Source of the DNA: Candidatus Opimibacter skivensis
Lineage (GTDB): Bacteria > Bacteroidota > Bacteroidia > Chitinophagales > Saprospiraceae
Direction of reading: 5' to 3'
DNA length: 64,000 nucleotides
Assembly: GCA_016721905.1 (NCBI GenBank)
Contig: JADKHH010000025.1
Location: 148,047 to 212,046, forward strand
Shown: piece after piece, positions 36,607-47,000 of the stretch
How the letters are laid out: each line of letters opens with the position of its first letter
Position numbering within the stretch: the stretch's first letter is position 1
Position numbers and translations under genes: made by a program
The notes under the pieces: model-generated
Told to the model about the DNA's origin: nothing
What the model saw: the letters and a program-made list of their open reading frames with translations, nothing else
Databases searched by the model: none

Positions 36607-38085
36607 ATGGCACAACCGGAACATAAACAGGCGCAAAACGAAGGGAATCAGGGGGCTGTGTTGACCAGGATCGGATTTTGGGCAGGCCCTTTATTATTTC
36701 TTTTTCTTTGGTTGGGTGTTCATCCGGCTGGGATGAGCCAGGAAGCAATAGCCGTCATGGCTGTGACGGTCTGGATATCTGTCTGGTGGATTTCTGAATC
36801 TGTTCCGCTGCCGGTGACTTCGCTTTTGCCTATTATCCTTTTTCCGCTCCTTAAAGTTTCAGCGATCGGGGATACCACTTCAGCCTATGGTCATCCACTC
36901 GTGTTTCTCTATATCGGTGGATTTCTTCTGGCCATTGCTATTGAGAAGACAGGATTGCATAACCGGATTGCGATCAATATCATCAGGAGTATGGGGGTCA
37001 AACTCCACATGATCATCCTGGGCTTTATGATTTCAACTGCCTTCCTGTCCATGTGGATTTCCAACACCGCGACGGCAGTGATGATGCTGCCTATTGGGTT
37101 AGCGATCATCAAAGTGGCAGCAGGCACTGAAAATGAATATACCACGCGGTTTAATAAAGCGCTAATGTTGGCGATTGCTTATGCTGCATCGATTGGTGGA
37201 GTAGCAACACTGATTGGCACACCACCAAACCTTGTGTTAGCCGGCGTGATAAGGGATATGTATCAAACGGAGATTTCATTTCTACAGTGGTTTATGATTG
37301 GTTTTCCATTGGCGGTTGTCCTGTTAATTATTTGCTGGTTTTATCTCACCCGGATTGGTTTTCCGTTAGGGCAGCAAATACTTCATGGAGGACATGAGGA
37401 GATGAACAAGCGACATGCTGGTTTAGGTATAATGTCATGGGCAGAGAAAAGTGTAACGGTTGTTTTTGTGACGATCGCTTTAGCGTGGATATGCAGATCT
37501 TTCATTCTTCAAAAATTCATCCCCGGTATTGATGATACGATTATCGCCATTGCGGGAGGGATCATTCTCTTTCTGCTTCCTGCAGGCAATGGTAAGGGAA
37601 AAGGCATATTGGTGTGGGAGGATGCCACTAAGCTACCCTGGGGGATCATCTTGTTATTTGGAGGAGGCATGGCACTTGCAGATGCATTTGAGAGCAGTGG
37701 CCTCGCATTATGGATCGGAGGTCAAATGACAGGATTGTCTGTGCTTGGTGTTTTCCTGGTGATCTTGCTTGTCGTAGCTATCGTAAATTTCCTCACTGAG
37801 TTTACCTCCAATCTCGCCACGGTCACGATGATCCTTCCGGTGCTTGCACCAATTGCAGTATCCGCCGGTATTCACCCATTCATGCTGATGGTAGCTGCTA
37901 CCATGGCTGCGTCATGTGGCTTTATGATGCCGGCAGGTACGCCACCTAATGCGATTGCTTTTGGATCAGGATATCTCCGGATAACGGATATGATCAAGGC
38001 TGGATTTATCATGAATGTGATCTCGATACTATTGATCACGGTGCTCATTTATTTTCTTTTAGAAAATCTGTGGCACTTGATGTGA
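36607..38085 (+). CDS. DASS/SLC13-family sodium:dicarboxylate (anion) symporter
   Basis: The 492-residue protein has about 11-12 membrane helices and the two family motifs: WISNTATAVMMLP near residue 150 and EFTSNLATVTMILPVLAP near 400, plus AASIGGVATLIGTPPN and GFMMPAGTPPNAIAFG. It imports dicarboxylates, citrate or sulfate with Na+. Substrate cannot be set by sequence alone. It is monocistronic and followed by a long repeat cluster. Confidence 0.92.
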   Translation: MAQPEHKQAQNEGNQGAVLTRIGFWAGPLLFLFLWLGVHPAGMSQEAIAVMAVTVWISVWWISESVPLPVTSLLPIILFPLLKVSAIGDTTSAYGHPLVFLYIGGFLLAIAIEKTGLHNRIAINIIRSMGVKLHMIILGFMISTAFLSMWISNTATAVMMLPIGLAIIKVAAGTENEYTTRFNKALMLAIAYAASIGGVATLIGTPPNLVLAGVIRDMYQTEISFLQWFMIGFPLAVVLLIICWFYLTRIGFPLGQQILHGGHEEMNKRHAGLGIMSWAEKSVTVVFVTIALAWICRSFILQKFIPGIDDTIIAIAGGIILFLLPAGNGKGKGILVWEDATKLPWGIILLFGGGMALADAFESSGLALWIGGQMTGLSVLGVFLVILLVVAIVNFLTEFTSNLATVTMILPVLAPIAVSAGIHPFMLMVAATMAASCGFMMPAGTPPNAIAFGSGYLRITDMIKAGFIMNVISILLITVLIYFLLENLWHLM

Positions 38086-38470
38086 GTTGCGGTTGCTGAG
38101 CTGTAGCACATGGATGCGCGCGAGCAGGTCGAAGCATGAATTGTGAGGTGTGAGTAATTCGAGAATCGTGAGTCGTGAAAGTTGCTTGTACTGAGCGGAC
38201 GGTTGGTGAGCTGTAGCACATGATGGAGGGAAAGCAGGTCGAACCAGTCGAAGTATGAATTGTGAGGTGTGAGTAATTCGTGAATCGTGAGTCGTGAGTG
38301 TGAGTTGTGAAGGTTGCTTGTACTGAGCGGAGTCGAAGTATGAATTGTGAGGTGTGAGTAATTCGTGAATCGTGAATCGGTAGTGTGAGTTGTGAATTGT
38401 GAATTGTGAGTCACGAGAGTAAGTCATGAGAGTAAGTCGTGAGAGTACGTCGCGAGAGTATGTCACGAGA
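38086..38470. repeat. Repeat cluster: three TCGAAGxATGAATTGTGAGG modules plus GTGAG arrays
   Basis: A module beginning TCGAAG[C/T]ATGAATTG and continuing TGAGGTGTGAGTAATTCG occurs at about 38129, 38248 and 38333. It is linked by GGTTGSTGAGCTGTAGCACATG (38092 and 38200) and CTTGTACTGAGCGGA (38186 and 38317) segments. The cluster ends in CACGAGAGTAAGT-type repeats (38411-38470). Open frames here are only translations of the repeats. The 493-nt gap between the DASS and purD genes holds nothing else. Confidence 0.9.
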
Positions 38471-38488
38471 GTGATTATAAATGCTCTG

Positions 38489-38578
38489 GAAGCTGGAAGC
38501 TTTGAAACGGATAGCTGATAGCTGATAGCTGATAGCTTTGAAGCTGATAGCTGACAGCTGAAAACTGATAGCTGAAAA
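38489..38578. repeat. CTGATAG/CTGAAAA heptamer array ending at purD stop codon
   Basis: On the minus strand, purD TAG is followed by TTTTCAG, CTATCAG, TTTTCAG, CTGTCAG, CTATCAG, an irregular CTTCAAAG, then three more CTATCAG and degenerate CTTCCAG units. CTATCAG is also the unit behind uvrB. Confidence 0.92.
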
Positions 38579-39850
38579 CTACATCAAATCCTTCCCTATA
38601 TCTCTCCTGTAATACTTCCCTTCAAACTGGATCGTCTCCGCATTGATCAGGCTTTTCTCAAGTGCTCTGGTCAAGGTACTGCCCATACTAGTCACTGCCA
38701 GCACACGGCCACCTGAAGTGATGACAGATTTGTCATAGATGCTTGTGCCTGAATGATAGATACGGCTGCCATCCACATGATCGAGTCCTTTGATGGTTTT
38801 TCCTTTTTCAAATGCACCGGGATATCCACCGGATGCCAATACGATCGTCACTGCGGTTCTGCTGTCGATATTGATGGTGGATACAGACAAGGTGCCATGC
38901 CATGCAGAGAGTAACAACTCGACAAGATCTGTCTGCAATCTAGGTATGATCACTTCGGTTTCAGGATCACCAAGCCTGCAGTTGTATTCAATGACAAAAG
39001 GCTCGTTGTTCACGACGATGAGACCGAAGAAGATAAAGCCCTTGTATTTTATTTTTTCTTCACGGAGACCCTTGATGGTAGGCTCTATGATTTGTGTTAA
39101 TACTTTTTGAGATAAGGCTTCGTCCACAAAGGACACTGGTGAAACGGCACCCATGCCACCGGTATTGAGACCTGTGTCACCTTCTCCGATACGTTTGTAA
39201 TCCTTAGCCTCTGGCAACAAGACATATTGATTACCATCTGTCAGGACAAATGCAGAAAACTCAATGCCTGAGAGGAATTGTTCGATTACAATCGTATCGC
39301 TCGCGTCACCAAATTTCCCGGACAACATCTCCTCAACTTCACGCTGAGCCTCTTCCAATGTGGTGCATATCAAAACACCTTTGCCGGCTGCAAGGCCATC
39401 TGCTTTGAGGACTACGGGTAAAGTATGATGACTCAAATAGGTCAAAGCCTCGTCCAGCTCCTCTTTTTGAAAGTACTTGTACGCCGCAGTAGGGATTCCA
39501 TGACGGCCCATAAATTCTTTAGCAAAAGCTTTGCTTCCTTCCAATTGAGCTCCTTCAGCCGAAGGGCCGATGATGGCGATAGATTTCAATGCCTCATCCT
39601 GTGAAAAATAATCTGAAATCCCAGCCACGAGGGGTGCTTCAGGTCCTACGACGACCAATTCAATATTTTCCTGCAGGACCAAAGCCTTAATGGCTTCAAA
39701 GTCATTGGGATCGATATTGATATTTTTTCCAAGTAGTGCAGTGCCTGCATTTCCAGGGGCGATAAAGAGTCCGGTGCAAATGGGACTTGAAGCTATTTTG
39801 TCTGCCAGGGCGTGCTCACGGCCTCCGGCACCGATGATGAGTATGTTCAT
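38579..39850 (-). CDS. purD: Phosphoribosylamine-glycine ligase
   Basis: The 423-residue protein has the GARS N-terminal motif GAGGREHALA, an ATP-grasp domain (VLKADGLAAGKGV, a metal-binding EYNCRLGDPET) and the GARS-C domain. It joins glycine to phosphoribosylamine in the second step of purine synthesis. ATG 39850 fits the standard start. The stop codon abuts the heptamer array. Confidence 0.96.
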   Translation of the reverse strand: MNILIIGAGGREHALADKIASSPICTGLFIAPGNAGTALLGKNINIDPNDFEAIKALVLQENIELVVVGPEAPLVAGISDYFSQDEALKSIAIIGPSAEGAQLEGSKAFAKEFMGRHGIPTAAYKYFQKEELDEALTYLSHHTLPVVLKADGLAAGKGVLICTTLEEAQREVEEMLSGKFGDASDTIVIEQFLSGIEFSAFVLTDGNQYVLLPEAKDYKRIGEGDTGLNTGGMGAVSPVSFVDEALSQKVLTQIIEPTIKGLREEKIKYKGFIFFGLIVVNNEPFVIEYNCRLGDPETEVIIPRLQTDLVELLLSAWHGTLSVSTINIDSRTAVTIVLASGGYPGAFEKGKTIKGLDHVDGSRIYHSGTSIYDKSVITSGGRVLAVTSMGSTLTRALEKSLINAETIQFEGKYYRRDIGKDLM

Positions 39851-39862
39851 AGTTTCTTTTGT

Positions 39863-39985
39863 TTAATGGAATAGTTTGTGGACCAACTCTTCTTTTGATA
39901 TTTCAAGTTGTATTGCTGCTTCTTTAAGTATATCGGAGAGCGTCCCGATTCTGAAAGGGTTATGATTTGGAATGGTCAGGTGGAT
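39863..39985 (-). pseudogene. hicA toxin remnant (C-terminal part)
   Basis: The minus strand encodes HLTIPNHNPFRIGTLSDILKE and then AAIQLEISKEELVHKLF-H-stop, which matches the last 40 residues of HicA/YcfA mRNA interferases, including their conserved HLTIPNH strand. The N-terminal part with the catalytic G-SH is missing, and the fragment is joined directly to the end of a hicB-like frame, so an internal deletion removed the junction of both genes. Confidence 0.75.
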
Positions 39986-40155
39986 ACTAAGAAGATGAGT
40001 CCGGTCTGATCGTCAAAATGACATATCACTGCATCTTTGACGTTTTCTTTCAGCTCATCCCAGTTATCTGCTTCGGTAAATATAGCATGGCCAAGCGCAG
40101 AAGCCTGGTAGCCGCCCTCGTCAGATTCCTTAACCATGAAAATAACTTCGTCCAT
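39976..40155 (-). pseudogene. HicB-like antitoxin, C-terminally truncated
   Basis: The 59-codon frame from ATG 40155 starts MDEVIFMVKESDEGGYQASA and has LGHAIFTEADNWDELKENVKDAV, the pattern of short HicB-type partners. Intact relatives continue with an IRLHFV strand; here the frame passes into the hicA remnant and stops. It may still give a short protein, but without a functional toxin it is probably a relic. Confidence 0.75.
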
Positions 40156-40282
40156 AATTTTTCTTTAAAAGAAGAATCCAAAGATATGTGTAAAGTTTAC
40201 GACCGTTGCTAAGATTTCGCTTTCCCCCCCGACGTACCCAACTATCCTAGGTGGCCATAGGCCTTTATAAACCCAGTTTCAT

Positions 40283-40290
40283 TATATTTG
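40283..40290 (+). promoter_or_regulatory. TAnnTTTG box upstream of ruvA
   Basis: TATATTTG, an exact -7 consensus, ends 13 nt before the ruvA ATG. The 5' leader would be only a few bases long. Confidence 0.5.
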
Positions 40291-40303
40291 CAACTTTTAT
40301 AAT

Positions 40304-40900
40304 ATGTTCGACTATATACAGGGGAAAGTGGTGGCCAGGCAACCTACACATGTGGTGGTAGAGGCCGGAGGTATTGGCTATCTGCTCAATATTACGCTCA
40401 ATAGTTACGATCTGATTGAGGAAGGCAAGGTGGAAAAAGTATATACCTGGCTTCAGGTTCAGGAAGATGCGCACCGGCTGTGGGGATTTAAAGAACCGGC
40501 TGAACGGGATGTCTTTCTACACCTCGTGAGTGTCTCGGGAATCGGGCCTAATACGGCCAGACTGATCCTGTCAGGGATGACCCCGGAAGAGTGCAGACAG
40601 GCTATATTGACTGACAATGAGGTGGCTTTCAGGCAAGTAAAGGGTGTAGGTCCGAAGACAGCCAAGCGGGTGATGATGGAATTGAAGGATAAAATGCTCA
40701 AGACAGCAGGTGATCCACTCAATGTGAAGGCAGGGAGCAATAAGAACCAATCTGTAGAAGAAGCGATGGCAGCTTTGATCACATTGGGCTTTGTAAAAAG
40801 CCAGGCTGAAAAGGTTATCAGCCAGATAATCAGGGACGAAGGCAGGGATCAGCCTACCGAAACTTTGGTCCGAATGGCATTGCGACTGTTATCTGCTTAA
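40304..40900 (+). CDS. ruvA: Holliday junction branch migration protein RuvA
   Basis: The 198-residue protein has the N-terminal OB fold (MFDYIQGKV, GGIGYLLNIT), tandem helix-hairpin-helix motifs (VSGIGPNTARLIL and VKGVGPKTAKRVM) and the C-terminal RuvB-binding domain (EEAMAALITLGF). RuvA tetramers hold Holliday junctions for RuvB. Its position immediately upstream of sprA is a gene order I know from other Bacteroidota. Confidence 0.97.
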   Translation: MFDYIQGKVVARQPTHVVVEAGGIGYLLNITLNSYDLIEEGKVEKVYTWLQVQEDAHRLWGFKEPAERDVFLHLVSVSGIGPNTARLILSGMTPEECRQAILTDNEVAFRQVKGVGPKTAKRVMMELKDKMLKTAGDPLNVKAGSNKNQSVEEAMAALITLGFVKSQAEKVISQIIRDEGRDQPTETLVRMALRLLSA

Positions 40901-40956
40901 ATGGACATAATTCAAACGGGATTGTATCGTTATACAACCTGTTAACATAATAGATC

Positions 40957-40979
40957 ACCCCTTTTGGGGGTTTAAAAAA
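40957..40979 (+). terminator. Weak hairpin between ruvA and sprA
   Basis: ACCCC and GGGGT form a 5-bp stem with TTTT and G in the loop, followed by TTTAAAAAA. An additional inverted repeat TTGTAT/ATACAA lies upstream at 40922-40937. Either could be attenuating or regulatory; support is weak. Confidence 0.3.
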
Positions 40980-41023
40980 GGGATGAATAACCCCTCATAG
41001 CGTATTGAAGGCATAACAATTAC

Positions 41024-44000
41024 ATGAGAAGACTTGCGTCGTTTTTTTTAGGAGCATCCCTTGCTTTGGTCTCAATCCTGTTCTCCTACGGAAAGGCTAT
41101 TGCATCCTATAACCTCCCTGATCCTTACGAGGTTATACAGGAAACCGGCGCCCAGATCACCAACGATACCATACCCCTCCAGGATCGTTTTGGCAACTGG
41201 ATCGAAGACCCGAATGAAAACCCATTTGACCTGCTCGACCCGGAAGATCTCATCCAAACTGTCGAATACGATCCTGTTACCAATACTTATATTCTGACCG
41301 AAACGATCGGCGGGGAAAACTATCGTGCTCCCACCAGCATGACCTATGAGGAATACCTTGAATGGAATGCCAGGGAGGAAGAAGGCGATTATTTTAAAAA
41401 GCTAGCCGGAGCGGCCCAGGGAGACCGAAGTAAAAGCGGCAATCTGGATCCTGTAGCCGAAGTGGATGTATCAGATGATATTATCGACCGCCTTTTTGGT
41501 GGTACAACGGTAGATATCCGACCACAGGGGAATGTGGATTTGACCTTTGGCCTCGACTATTACCGCCAGGACAATCCGATTCTTCCGGTACGGCAGCAAC
41601 GACGAGGCCCGCAGTTTGACTTTGACATGGACATCCAGGTGGATGTCAACGGCCAGATCGGTGAAAAACTGAATACCAGTTTTAATTACAATACCTCCAG
41701 GACCTTCGATTTCCAGAACAAACTGAAACTGGATTATAACTCGGACCTTTTCAGTGAAGACGAAATATTGAAATCCATTGAAGCGGGCGATGTAAGTCTC
41801 CCTCTCAAATCAACCCTCATCAAAGGAAGCCAGAGTCTTTTCGGTATTAAGACAGAACTACAGTTTGGACATCTGCGTCTGACAGCAATTGCTTCGCAGC
41901 AAAACTCCAAGCAGAATGATATCCAGATCCAGGGCGGTAGTGTGTTGCAGGAGTTTTCGGTCTATTCGGATCAATACGATGAAAACCGCCACTTCTTCCT
42001 TTCGCATTTCAACCGGGATGGTTTTGAAGCCACATTAGCTAACCTGCCGCAGATCAACAGTCTCTTCAGGATCACGCGTATGGAAGTGTGGGTGACCAAT
42101 GACCGCAACCAGACCACTGATGTTCGTGATATAGTAGCGCACTCTGATTTAGGGGAGTGGCGATATATGACTAACACAGAGCCTGATAAATGGCGTAACC
42201 CCGACACCGCCTCACTCAAGGATATCTGTATGAAGGATATCCTTCCGGATAACAATACAAACTTTATCATGAGGGCCCTTCGTTCTGATCCGAGCATAAG
42301 GGATATCAATAATGTCGTCAAGGCACTGACAGCTCCGCCTTTCAATTTCAAATCGCCTAGAGATTTTGAAAAGATTCAGGCAAGGAAACTGAATTCAACC
42401 GAATACCGCTTTAATCCTGACCTCGGTTTTATCTCACTCAATATCCGTCTCGAACAAGATGAAGTACTTGGGGTAGCCTATGAGTATACATACAATGGTA
42501 AGGTATATCAGGTAGGTGAGTTGTCACAGGATATAGAGAATACCGATACCTCAGGTGTACAGAAAGTCTTGTTTGTAAAATTGCTCAAAGGGACTAACCA
42601 GCGTGTGGATCTGCATCTCTGGGATCTGATGATGAAAAACGTCTATCGTATTGGTGGCGGAGATCTGAACGCAGAAGAATTTGAGCTGGATGTATTTTTT
42701 GAAGATCCGGGAAAGGGATTTAAGCGCTTCCTTCCGCAGCCTGCCAATATGGAAAATATTCCACTGATCACCATCTTCAATCTTGACAAATTGAATCGCA
42801 CCGGTGACCCGCAGCCTGATGGAAAGTTTGACTTTATACCAGGGATTACCATCAATCCTCCATTAGGTATTATTATGTTTCCCGTGTTGGAGCCATTTGG
42901 TAAGACCTTGAAAGATTCGATTGCTGCCTACATGGGTGTTGATACACCTTTTGTGTATCAGCAACTCTATGATAGTACGATTGTAAGGGCGCGAGAATTT
43001 CCGGAACTCAATAGGTACACACTTAAAGGCAAGGCAAAAACAAGCACCTCTTCGGATATATCGCTAGGTGCATTTAATATTCCGCCAGGTTCGGTGCGGG
43101 TCACTGCCGGTGGACAATTACTAAAGGAGAACGAGGATTATACCATTGACTACAACATCGGTCGGATCAAAATATTAAACCAGGCCTTCCTGCAACCGAG
43201 CACACCGATCAATGTGTCCTTTGAAGACAATGCGCTCTTCAGCTTTAACAAGAAGACGATGTTGGGGCTTCGTGCTGATTATGAAATCAACAAGCATTTC
43301 AGCATCGGAGGTACCTATCTGCATATGTATGAGCGACCATACACGCAGAAAGTCAATATCGGCGATGACCCGATCAATAACCGGATCTATGGTCTCGACA
43401 TGAACTATAGCAATGAAGCACCATGGCTGACTAAACTCGTTGATAAAATTCCATTGATCAATACCAATGCACCTTCCAACATAACTTTTGAAGCGGAGAT
43501 GGCGGCATTGAAACCAAGTCACTCCAGGGCTATTGACGCCAATAAAAAAGATTCGGAAGGGGTAGTATATCTCGATGACTTCGAAGGCACCACCAGTAAT
43601 TTTGACTTACGTACACCGACGACTGCATGGTATCTTGCTTCCACACCGCAGGAAGCGAAGATTGATGGGGCAGATGCATTCACGGAGTCAAAAGAAATTG
43701 ATAGCCTGCTGTATGGTGTCAATCGTGCGCACATCAACTGGTACAGGATTGACCAGGGAGCCCGCAACAGTAGTAATGACAATGACAATCCATATACAAG
43801 GCTCGTATCCCAGACGGAAATCTTTCAAAATCAAACACCAACTTTTGGACTCAATGATTTCAGGACTTTCGACTTGACTTATTTGCCATATGAAAGAGGA
43901 CCATATAATTTTGACATACCAGGAGGTACTCCGAGATCTCAAGGGATTGATCCAGCCACTTGCCAACTAATTGCGCCACATACCCGATGGGGCGGTATCA

Positions 44001-47000
44001 TGCGAAGTCTCAATCAGGTCAACTTTGAACAAGCCAATATCGAGTACATAGAATTCTGGATGCTCGATCCTTTCCAGAATGATACGATGGGGGGAGAGAA
44101 TGGTAAAATTATATTTCAACTAGGGAATATCTCTGAGGATATACTGCGCGACAGTCGTAAAATGTTTGAACACGGTCTTCCATTATCTCCTAATGATGGA
44201 CCAACAGATACGACCAACTGGGGTAAAATACCACGTATACCCGCTACGGTCAATGCTTTTTCAAATAATCCAGATTCCAGGGCAAAGCAAGACGTTGGAT
44301 TGGATGGCCTCACAGATGAAGAAGAGCAAGATTGGTTTAGCAGTTACCTGCAAGCGCTCTCTGGGGTCAACGCAGATTGTTTAATCAAAGCCCAGATGGA
44401 CCCGGCCAATGATAACTTCGTTTACTTCCTCGACGAAGACGTCTATCCGGATGGAACCAGTGTCTATGACCGCTATAAAAAGTTTAACGGAACACAAGGC
44501 AACTCACCACCACCGAAAGAAGGCGATAATAATGTAAACGCTGCTACCAATATTCCAGATAGCGAGGATATCAACAATGATAACACGATGAGTGAAAACG
44601 AATCGTATTATGAGTATGTCATTGATCTGAGGAAGGATCCGAATGGAAATGATGAAGATGGTAACCTCAATCCGAATAATCCATTGATCACTGATATCGT
44701 GAACACCCCGGATGGTGCATGGTATAGGTTCAGGATTTCGCTTGATGAGTACAACAGAGCGGTAGGCGGCATCAGCGATTTCAGGTCTATCCGGTTTATG
44801 CGTTTGTTTTTGACACAGTTTACGGAAAGGACAACAATACGTTTTGCAACCCTGGACCTCGTCCGTAACCAATGGAGACAAGTTACACGTGACCTGTCAC
44901 CATGCGGAGATGCAGGGAGCCAGGCTGAATTTTTTATTGATGCTGTCAACATTGAAGAGCATTCAAATCGTACACCATTCAGGTATGAAATTCCATTGGG
45001 TATTCAGCGTGAGCAGATCACCAGTAGCACGTATCAGGATGTGTACCAGAATGAGCAATCGCTTTCATTAAAGTTTGATCAATTGGTAGACGGATGTGAG
45101 CGCCAGGTATTTAAGACGCTGGATCTCGATCTCCGGGTATTTAAAAACATTGAGATGTTTGTTCATGCTGAGGAAAGGGACAGAAATATAGTACCGCTGC
45201 AGATACCGGATGGCGCAGTGAAATTGTTTATCCGTCTCGGATCCGATTTCAAGAGCAACTATTATGAGTTTGAAATCCCGCTCGTCATGTCCAGGAATCC
45301 AGACCTGGAAGGGGATGCATATAAGGAGGAGCTCTGGCGCCAGGAAAATAATATTAAGTTTGCCCTGGAGGAACTCACGAATCTCAAGATTGCCAGAAAT
45401 GAGGCTATGGTGCCAGTAACTGAATTGTATTCAGAAATGGTTACACAGATCATAAACGGTATAAGTGTAGAAAGGAAATTTAGTATCATCGGGAATCCAA
45501 CACTCGGATACGTACGTAATGTAATGATTGGTGTGCGCAATGAGGCTGGTGATGAATTTATGAGTCCTTATTATGGTGAGGTTTGGGTCAATGAGTTGCG
45601 GATGGTGGGACTTGAAGAAAGAGGTGGTGTAGCAGGTCTCGCGCGATTGGATGCTGATCTCGCTGATTTAGGTAGCGTAGGTCTTTCAGGGACTTATTCG
45701 AGCATAGGTTTTGGCGCGTTGGATCAGAAGCTCGATGACCGTGCTAAAGAAAGCGTCACCCAGGTGGACTTTTCTACCAACTTACAACTTGGCAAATTTT
45801 TCGGAGCGACTTCCAAAGTGCAGATCCCGTTTTATTATCAATACAGCGAAACAGTTCGCAAGCCACAGTTTGACGCGCTTGACCTTGACTTACCACTGGA
45901 TGAAAAACTCAGAAGTATATCCGATCCTGTAAAACGCGATAGTGTGCGTGAACAGTCACAGGATTTTGCTTCACTTAAGCAGATCAGTGTGACCAACCTG
46001 CGGGTTGAAGGAGGCGGTGGCGGTAAGCCCATGCCGTGGGATGTATCTAATCTTTCAGCGAGTTACGCCTACTCCAGATCTAATGTTCGGAATGAAGTTG
46101 TTGAATTGGATCAACTTGATCAGCACAGGGCTTCCCTCGATTATGTCTACGGTATACAATCCAAACCTATAGAGCCATTTAAAAATCTCTCAAAGAGCGT
46201 GTGGTTGAAATGGCTCACAGAGTTGAACCTCAATCCTGTGCCAAGCAGCTTCACCTTTGGTACAGTGATGGACCGGAAGTTTGGAGAACGTACCTATCGT
46301 TTTTCAGATCCTATCTATGAAACGTGGTTTGAAAAGCGCTTTACATGGGTTCGTACCTACAGTCTGCGATGGGACCTATCCAGATCGATCAAGATCAACT
46401 TCAATGCAGCCAATGCAGCCGTCATCGATGAGCCTGACGAATACATCAGTCGCCCGGATCTTGAACGTATAACACCGCAGGAAAGGAAAGATGTCATTTG
46501 GAAAAATATTGGAGAAGGTGGTCGTACTAAGGATTATAACCATCAGATGCGTGCCACGTTCGCGGTACCGCTGAAATCTATACCACTCGTAGACTGGGTC
46601 AAGATGGATCTTGGTTATGATGCAACCTATAGCTGGAAAGCGGCTGCTATCAATACAGACTCGTTGGGTAATGTGATCCAGAACGGGCAAAAAAGTACAG
46701 TATCAACTGAATTTGATTTTACCAAGCTATATAACAAATCAAAATATCTGGCTAAGGTGAATAAACCAGCTGGTGCCACTACGAATAAAGGGCCACGTAC
46801 TCCCCCAAGTCAACCATCTAATCCTTCCGCAGATCCGAAAAAGGATGATCCGAATAAATCAGACGCCGACAAAGCTAAAGACGATAAGAAGAAGTCTCAG
46901 GAGATTAGCCCACCCCTGAAGATCGCGCTGCGTATGCTGATGGCTGTGCGCAAATTCAGAGTCAATTATGGTGAAACCAATGGCACGACCATTCCGGGCT

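Noticed and set aside
38049..38466. Long minus-strand open frames rich in His, Asn, Ser and Thr opposite the purD-proximal gap
   Set aside because: They are translations of GTGAG-type repeats; composition is periodic and no family resemblance exists.
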